10,125 nucleotides of DNA from an uncultured Lachnospiraceae bacterium (lineage in GTDB: Bacteria; Bacillota; Clostridia; Lachnospirales; Lachnospiraceae): positions 1 through 10,125 of the forward strand of contig CAMWJQ010000110.1 of the NCBI GenBank assembly GCA_947174615.1, written 5' to 3'. The translations under genes and the position numbers were made by a program. Shown piece by piece: positions 7,245-10,125 of the stretch (positions are counted from its first letter, which is position 1; every line of letters starts with the position of its first letter). A model generated the notes under the pieces. It did no database searches. It was not told the origin of the DNA and saw only the letters and a list, made by a program, of their open reading frames with translations.

Positions 7245-7268
7245 TAATTATTTCGCGTTGCTCTTAAT
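7085..7268 (-). ncRNA. Structured 5' leader of the EF-G-like gene
   Basis: The predicted transcript leader is about 184 nt and rich in inverted repeats. In transcript order they are: GAGCAA/TTGCTC (7263-7258 with 7235-7230), closing a 22-nt loop; a long imperfect hairpin CGAGT...ACTCG (7217-7187) with inner GAGAA/TTCTC pairing; a GTCGG-CTTG-CTGAC hairpin near 7176-7163; and an 8-bp hairpin GAGTGCTC-GCCGG-GAGCGCTC (7127-7107) just upstream of the AGGAGGT ribosome-binding site. I do not recognise a known riboswitch class, and T-box landmarks are absent. A cis-regulatory RNA is plausible but not shown. Confidence 0.4.
7107..7133 (+). terminator. Terminator-like hairpin plus T-tract, antisense in the EF-G-like leader
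   Basis: On the plus strand GAGCGCTC (7107-7114), a 5-nt loop CCGGC and GAGCACTC (7120-7127) pair with a single C/A mismatch and are followed by six T residues (7128-7133). Any plus-strand transcript arising inside the EF-G-like gene would meet it before reaching tyrA. On the minus strand the mismatch becomes a G-U pair, giving a fully paired leader hairpin. Either role, or both, could be real. Confidence 0.35.
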
Positions 7269-7274
7269 ATTACA

Positions 7275-7303
7275 ATTTTACTATATATTTTCAGACAATA
7301 CAA
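7275..7303 (-). promoter_or_regulatory. Predicted promoter of the EF-G-like gene
   Basis: On the minus strand TTGTAT (7303-7298), a 17-bp spacer and TAAAAT (7280-7275) form a sigma-A-type promoter with a predicted start near 7268. The upstream DNA is very AT-rich. The -35 matches consensus at four of six positions, so the exact site is tentative. Confidence 0.45.
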
Positions 7304-7316
7304 TCTTTTTTGTGCA

Positions 7317-7339
7317 TTTTGCATACATTATTTTGCATA
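7317..7339. repeat. Direct repeat TTTTGCATA between divergent promoters
   Basis: Two exact copies of the 9-mer (7317-7325 and 7331-7339), 14 bp apart start to start, lie in the AT-rich DNA between the leftward EF-G-like promoter and the rightward tyrA promoter. They could be binding half-sites or chance in AT-rich sequence. Confidence 0.25.
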
Positions 7340-7383
7340 AAATACTTTATCAATTTTCGTGATTTTTGCTAAAACTTTTTAGC

Positions 7384-7416
7384 TTGACATATCTGTTTAC
7401 AGATTTATGATACAAT
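7384..7416 (+). promoter_or_regulatory. tyrA promoter
   Basis: A perfect -35 TTGACA (7384-7389) is followed after 16 bp by TATGAT (7406-7411). An overlapping extended -10, TGATACAAT (7408-7416), is an alternative with a poorer spacer. Transcription would begin around 7418-7423 and give a leader of about 145 nt. The leader holds a weak CCTGA/TCAGG hairpin (7490-7507) and a short ribosome-binding-site-led open frame, but no recognised riboswitch or T-box. Confidence 0.6.
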
Positions 7417-7533
7417 GATAAAATATATTCTATTCCTATCATTTTTTAGAACCAGTACAGTATTGCAGAAATAACAGTGAAAAACAATGCCTGATATCTG
7501 TGTCAGGTCAGGATGAAGAATGGAGGCAATACT

Positions 7534-7560
7534 GTGTTAACTACTATCGGAAAGGATTAA
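7534..7560 (+). CDS. Possible 8-codon leader peptide ahead of tyrA
   Basis: A GGAGG site (7522-7526) stands 7 nt before a GTG that opens eight codons (VLTTIGKD, initiator read as Met) and a TAA ending 6 nt before the tyrA ATG. Its ribosome-binding site is better than tyrA's own AAAGGA (7551-7556), which lies inside this mini-frame, so translational coupling is conceivable. It has no Tyr codons, which argues against classical attenuation. It may be chance. Confidence 0.2.
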   Translation: MLTTIGKD

Positions 7561-7566
7561 AATACT

Positions 7567-8667
7567 ATGATAATGAACAAATTCGGTTTTTTAAGTCTTG
7601 GCTTAATCGGCGGCTCGATCGCACTTGCACTGCGGCAGACCTGCCCCGATGCGCATATCACCGCCTACGCGCGCAGACAATCCACGCTCGACGAAGCGCT
7701 CTCCGCCGGCGCAATAGATGTCGGCACAACTGAAATCAATACCTTATTTTCTGAATGCGATCTAATATTCCTGTGCGCTCCTGTCGCTGTCAACAACAAG
7801 TTTTTAGAACAGCTCAAACCCGTTTTATCCGAAAAAACAATCCTCACGGATGTCGGCAGCGTCAAAGGTCCTATCCACGAGACCATATCGCGCCTCGGGC
7901 TAGACAGCCGTTTCATCGGCGGTCATCCTATGGCAGGCAGCGAAAAAACGGGATTTTCAAATGCCAATCCCGTTCTATTAGAAAATGCATATTATATCCT
8001 CACACCCACAGAAGCTGTCGCCAAGGAAGCAGTTGCAGCGTACTCCTCTCTCGTCAACAAAATGGGCGCGATTCCAATACAATTAAGCGCTCAGGAGCAT
8101 GACTATGTGACAGCGGCTGTCAGCCATGTGCCGCACCTTGTCGCCGCCGCTCTCGCCAATCTGGTACACGACCATGATTCCGCAGAGGAAACCATGAAGA
8201 TGATTGCCGCAGGAGGCTTTAAGGACATCACGCGCATTGCTTCCTCCTCTCCTGACATGTGGGAGTCCATCTGCATGTCAAACACTGAAAACATTGCGGA
8301 TCTGCTGGATGATTATACTGCCTCACTGCAGATTATCAGCAAAGCAGTACGGTCAAAGCAGGCAGGCTTCACCTATAACCTGTTCGCTGCCTCCAAGGAA
8401 TACCGGGATTCTTTTTCCGACTTGCCGAGAGGTCCCATCAACAAAGTATTTGCATGTTATGTGGACATTCCCGACGAGACCGGCGCAATCGCCTCCATCG
8501 CCTCGCTGCTCGCCAATGCTGACATTTCCATAAAAAATATTGGCATTATACACAATAGAGAATTTGAAGAAGGTGTGCTTCGGATCGAATTTTATGAGCA
8601 GTCCGCACTGAATGAAGCTATCGCACTGCTGCAAAGCCTGCATTACTCCATTCACCATAGAAAATAA
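7567..8667 (+). CDS. tyrA: Prephenate dehydrogenase with ACT domain
   Basis: A 366-residue TyrA-type enzyme that oxidatively decarboxylates prephenate to 4-hydroxyphenylpyruvate, the committed step to tyrosine, in the cytosol. Residues 5-100 form the dinucleotide-binding fold, with SLGLIGGS at 10-17. The active-site region shows GGHPMAGSEKTGF (118-130) and HDYVTAAVSHVPH (178-190). The C-terminal ACT domain at about 294-345 (VDIPDETGAIASIASLL) is the usual amino-acid-sensing module for tyrosine feedback. Two details are unusual: the first Gly of GxGxxG is Ser10, and the position after the second strand, usually acidic in NAD-dependent enzymes, reads AYARRQ, which might favour NADP. The start at 7567 is 10 nt from AAAGGA; an ATG two codons later is 16 nt away and less likely. 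No other aromatic-pathway gene is adjacent. Confidence 0.92.
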   Translation: MIMNKFGFLSLGLIGGSIALALRQTCPDAHITAYARRQSTLDEALSAGAIDVGTTEINTLFSECDLIFLCAPVAVNNKFLEQLKPVLSEKTILTDVGSVKGPIHETISRLGLDSRFIGGHPMAGSEKTGFSNANPVLLENAYYILTPTEAVAKEAVAAYSSLVNKMGAIPIQLSAQEHDYVTAAVSHVPHLVAAALANLVHDHDSAEETMKMIAAGGFKDITRIASSSPDMWESICMSNTENIADLLDDYTASLQIISKAVRSKQAGFTYNLFAASKEYRDSFSDLPRGPINKVFACYVDIPDETGAIASIASLLANADISIKNIGIIHNREFEEGVLRIEFYEQSALNEAIALLQSLHYSIHHRK

Positions 8668-8687
8668 AACGTTTTCTGCCATATAAC

Positions 8688-8761
8688 GCCCACATAAGAG
8701 ATTTGCATTCCGCATAGAATAGTATAGAATTTTTCGCTGTCATGAGGTTTCCTATGTGGGC
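8688..8761 (+). repeat. Perfect 9-bp inverted repeat spanning the tspO start
   Basis: GCCCACATA (8688-8696) is exactly complementary to TATGTGGGC (8753-8761), which contains the preferred tspO ATG at 8754. In a transcript reading through from tyrA the two arms could pair and bury the start codon. A transcript from the nearer predicted promoter would lack the first arm. Confidence 0.35.
8703..8730 (+). promoter_or_regulatory. Possible tspO promoter
   Basis: TTGCAT (8703-8708), a 16-bp spacer and TAGAAT (8725-8730) form a moderate sigma-A-type match with a start near 8737, giving a leader of less than 20 nt. A second TAGAAT lies at 8715-8720. No convincing terminator separates tyrA from tspO, so readthrough is also possible. 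Confidence 0.35.
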
Positions 8762-9227
8762 TAAATTAAAACCCTATTTCATTTCTGTTGTTATTGCACT
8801 TAGCGTCGGCGGTCTAGCTGCCTTTCTAACACATGGCAATATGAGAATCTATGCGGTGCTGATCAAGCCTCCGCTCGCCCCTCCCGCCTTTCTCTTCCCG
8901 ATTGTCTGGCCGATCCTGTATATATTGATGGGAATTGGAAGCGCCCGCATTTATCTGCAAAAGCCGGCATATTCCTACGAAGTTATGGATGCACTGCTCA
9001 GCTACGCCCTCCAGCTCATTCTGAACTTTTTCTGGCCAATTATCTTTTTTAATATGTATACGTTTTTATTTGCTTTCATCTGGCTTGTCGTTCTGTGGTG
9101 CGCCGTCATCAAAATGATCTTTAAATTCAGCTGGATCGACACTGCTGCCGCATATCTGCAGGTTCCTTATCTGCTGTGGGTAACTTTCGCCGGATATCTG
9201 AACTTTATGATTTATCTGCTGAACTGA
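8754..9227 (+). CDS. tspO: TspO/MBR-family membrane protein
   Basis: A small, very hydrophobic, Trp- and aromatic-rich protein of 157 residues, matching the usual TspO length and five-helix topology in the cytoplasmic membrane. Family landmarks are the KPPLAPPAFLFPIVWPILY stretch, corresponding to the PxWxPPxxxFxxVW motif, then LMGIGSARIYL, and the LQLILNFFWPIIFFN helix. TspO proteins bind porphyrins and sterol-like ligands and are tied to stress responses, but their biochemical role in anaerobic Firmicutes is not settled. I chose the ATG at 8754 because GAGGT (8744-8748) lies 5 nt upstream. The in-frame ATG at 8742 would add MRFP but has no ribosome-binding site. Confidence 0.88.
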   Translation: MWAKLKPYFISVVIALSVGGLAAFLTHGNMRIYAVLIKPPLAPPAFLFPIVWPILYILMGIGSARIYLQKPAYSYEVMDALLSYALQLILNFFWPIIFFNMYTFLFAFIWLVVLWCAVIKMIFKFSWIDTAAAYLQVPYLLWVTFAGYLNFMIYLLN

Positions 9228-9295
9228 TGCAGGTACAAACAAACTGGTAAAGAACTTTTATAAGCAATTAATGTGTATCTCTCTGTCCGCAGGCA

Positions 9296-9304
9296 TGATA
9301 CAAT
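9296..9304 (+). promoter_or_regulatory. Extended -10 element before the fusion gene
   Basis: TGATACAAT is a good extended -10 with no convincing -35. Initiation near 9311 would leave a leader of only about 12-15 nt, so the ribosome-binding site GAGGTG (9313-9318) would sit almost at the 5' end. Tentative. Confidence 0.3.
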
Positions 9305-9322
9305 CATATTGTGAGGTGAGGA

Positions 9323-10069
9323 ATGATGAAATACAAAAATGCAAAAGACATTTTTCCCGAAAATCTATTAAAACAGATTCAGCGCTACGTCTCTGGAGAG
9401 GTGATCTATATCCCCGCCGGAACAGAACGAAAATCATGGGGCGAGACTTCTGGATACCATCAATTTCTGTCAGAGCGCAATCGGGATATCAGAACTGAAT
9501 ACAGAAACGGCACCGATATAGAAAGTCTTATGTCAAATTATCATCTTTCCTATGAATCGATCAGAAAAATTCTGTATCAGAAGGAGGAGATTATTTTGAA
9601 CTATAAAACAGCTCTTTCGTCGGCAGCAGCTTATGCATCCTGCGGCAAACTTGATGAATGGATACACACCTATCTGAAAACTGACGGGCACAACGACGTG
9701 TTTTCTGATGGTCTGAAACTTTTTGACAGATACTATATTGGTCCGATGGTCATGCCCACAAGGCTCTTCAAACGATGCTGCGGTCCAGAAGCACACATGA
9801 CTTATCACATCGACGCAGACTGGTTTTATGCACATGTGGCAGATCTGAAAAAAGTTCTTGAGACGAACAAGGATATGCCGCCGCTGATTGCCCATTATGC
9901 AGATCATGATTTTGAACTCAATGACGGTAATCATCGACTGGAAGCGTATAATCAACTTGGCTGTCAGGAAATTCCAGTCATCATCTGGATCACAGAGGAG
10001 GAAGAGTATCAGGAATTTCGGGAAAAGTACGGGATTTATATGGAGAACGCTATAGTTATCCGAAGATAA
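9323..10069 (+). CDS. CD3324/Mor-like DNA-binding domain fused to ParB-like domain
   Basis: A 248-residue protein made of two parts. Residues 1-88 match the style of the CD3324 family, small Mor-like proteins of Clostridia: KNAKDIFPENLLKQIQRYV, then GEVIYIPAG, KSWGETSGY, and a helix-turn-helix at about 65-85 (IESLMSNYHLSYESIRKIL). Members normally end about here, near 90 residues. Residues about 93-248 form a second domain with a ParB/sulfiredoxin-like core, HDFELNDGNHRLEAY (195-209), where DGNHR resembles the phosphate/nucleotide-binding DGxHR motif, followed by a beta strand EIPVIIWI. Partition is unlikely because no parA is nearby, so function is unknown. The start is either 9323 or the adjacent ATG at 9326, both served by GAGGTG at 9313-9318; 9326 has the better 7-nt spacing. 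A strong internal ribosome-binding site at the domain junction is described separately. Confidence 0.75.
   Translation: MMKYKNAKDIFPENLLKQIQRYVSGEVIYIPAGTERKSWGETSGYHQFLSERNRDIRTEYRNGTDIESLMSNYHLSYESIRKILYQKEEIILNYKTALSSAAAYASCGKLDEWIHTYLKTDGHNDVFSDGLKLFDRYYIGPMVMPTRLFKRCCGPEAHMTYHIDADWFYAHVADLKKVLETNKDMPPLIAHYADHDFELNDGNHRLEAYNQLGCQEIPVIIWITEEEEYQEFREKYGIYMENAIVIRR
9581..9598 (+). promoter_or_regulatory. Internal ribosome-binding site and in-frame TTG at the domain junction
   Basis: AAGGAGGAG (9581-9589) is followed 6 nt later by TTG (9596-9598), which is codon 92 of the fusion frame. Initiation here would yield a 157-residue protein comprising just the ParB-like domain (9596-10069). The site encodes QKEE in the linker. 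It lies exactly where CD3324-family proteins usually stop, so it may be a working internal start or the fossil ribosome-binding site of a formerly separate second gene. Confidence 0.45.
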
Positions 10070-10125
10070 TTAGTTACTTTTCACACCCACGCCAGATTTG
10101 AGCATAATGATGAAATTGAAAAAAA

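Noticed and set aside
7418..7566. T-box or riboswitch in the tyrA leader
   Set aside because: No T-box core sequence and no terminator hairpin; only a 5-bp CCTGA/TCAGG hairpin.
7500..7733. GTG-started frame rich in Tyr codons (NYY, KYY) overlapping the tyrA start, tempting as a tyrosine attenuator peptide
   Set aside because: No ribosome-binding site before the GTG, it runs far into tyrA in another frame, and no terminator/antiterminator pair follows.
9533..9955. 140-codon minus-strand frame opposite the fusion gene
   Set aside because: Shadow of the plus-strand gene; no ribosome-binding site and low-quality composition.
1..10125. Mobile element, phage, CRISPR, tRNA or rRNA
   Set aside because: No transposase, terminal repeats with target duplications, spaced repeats, cloverleaf or rRNA segments were found.

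Overview
The window looks like ordinary chromosome from a gut-type Clostridia bacterium, most likely Lachnospiraceae. The reasons are moderate GC with AT-rich intergenic gaps, strong AGGAGG ribosome-binding sites, a CD3324-type small regulator domain, an EF-G-2-like GTPase, and a histidine kinase with the ARSDKxHFGLGL signature. The family assignment is an inference from protein style, not a database match. No tRNA, rRNA, CRISPR array, transposase or phage gene was seen.

Left part (1-4984): a large solute-binding-type lipoprotein on the minus strand (179-2518) is divergent from an OmpR-type response regulator and histidine kinase pair on the plus strand (2897-4927). The 378-bp gap between them carries the clearest regulatory signal of the window. 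Each divergent promoter has a pair of direct repeats, (A/T)TTTAGAG-N3-ATTTAGAG, with an 11-bp period, placed exactly 10 bp upstream of a -10 hexamer and pointing toward its own gene. This is the geometry of an OmpR/PhoB-class activator replacing a -35 element. The simplest reading is that the regulator controls both its own operon and the lipoprotein gene, making the three genes one sensory unit.

Middle (4985-7566): an EF-G paralogue on the minus strand (4994-7084) converges on the kinase gene. Its best intrinsic terminator is a perfect 12-bp hairpin plus T-tract lying inside the kinase coding sequence (4767-4800), so the two transcripts should overlap tail to tail. Upstream it has a roughly 184-nt leader with several hairpins and a 59-codon open frame that overlaps the GTPase start.

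Right part (7384-10069): tyrA (prephenate dehydrogenase with a C-terminal ACT domain), tspO (tryptophan-rich sensory protein family), and a fusion of a CD3324/Mor-like DNA-binding domain to a ParB/sulfiredoxin-like domain all read rightward. In the fusion gene a textbook AAGGAGGAG site sits at the domain junction 5 nt before an in-frame TTG. This suggests either an internal start or the remains of two formerly separate genes.

The left edge holds a near-consensus outward-facing promoter (23-51) for a gene beyond the window.
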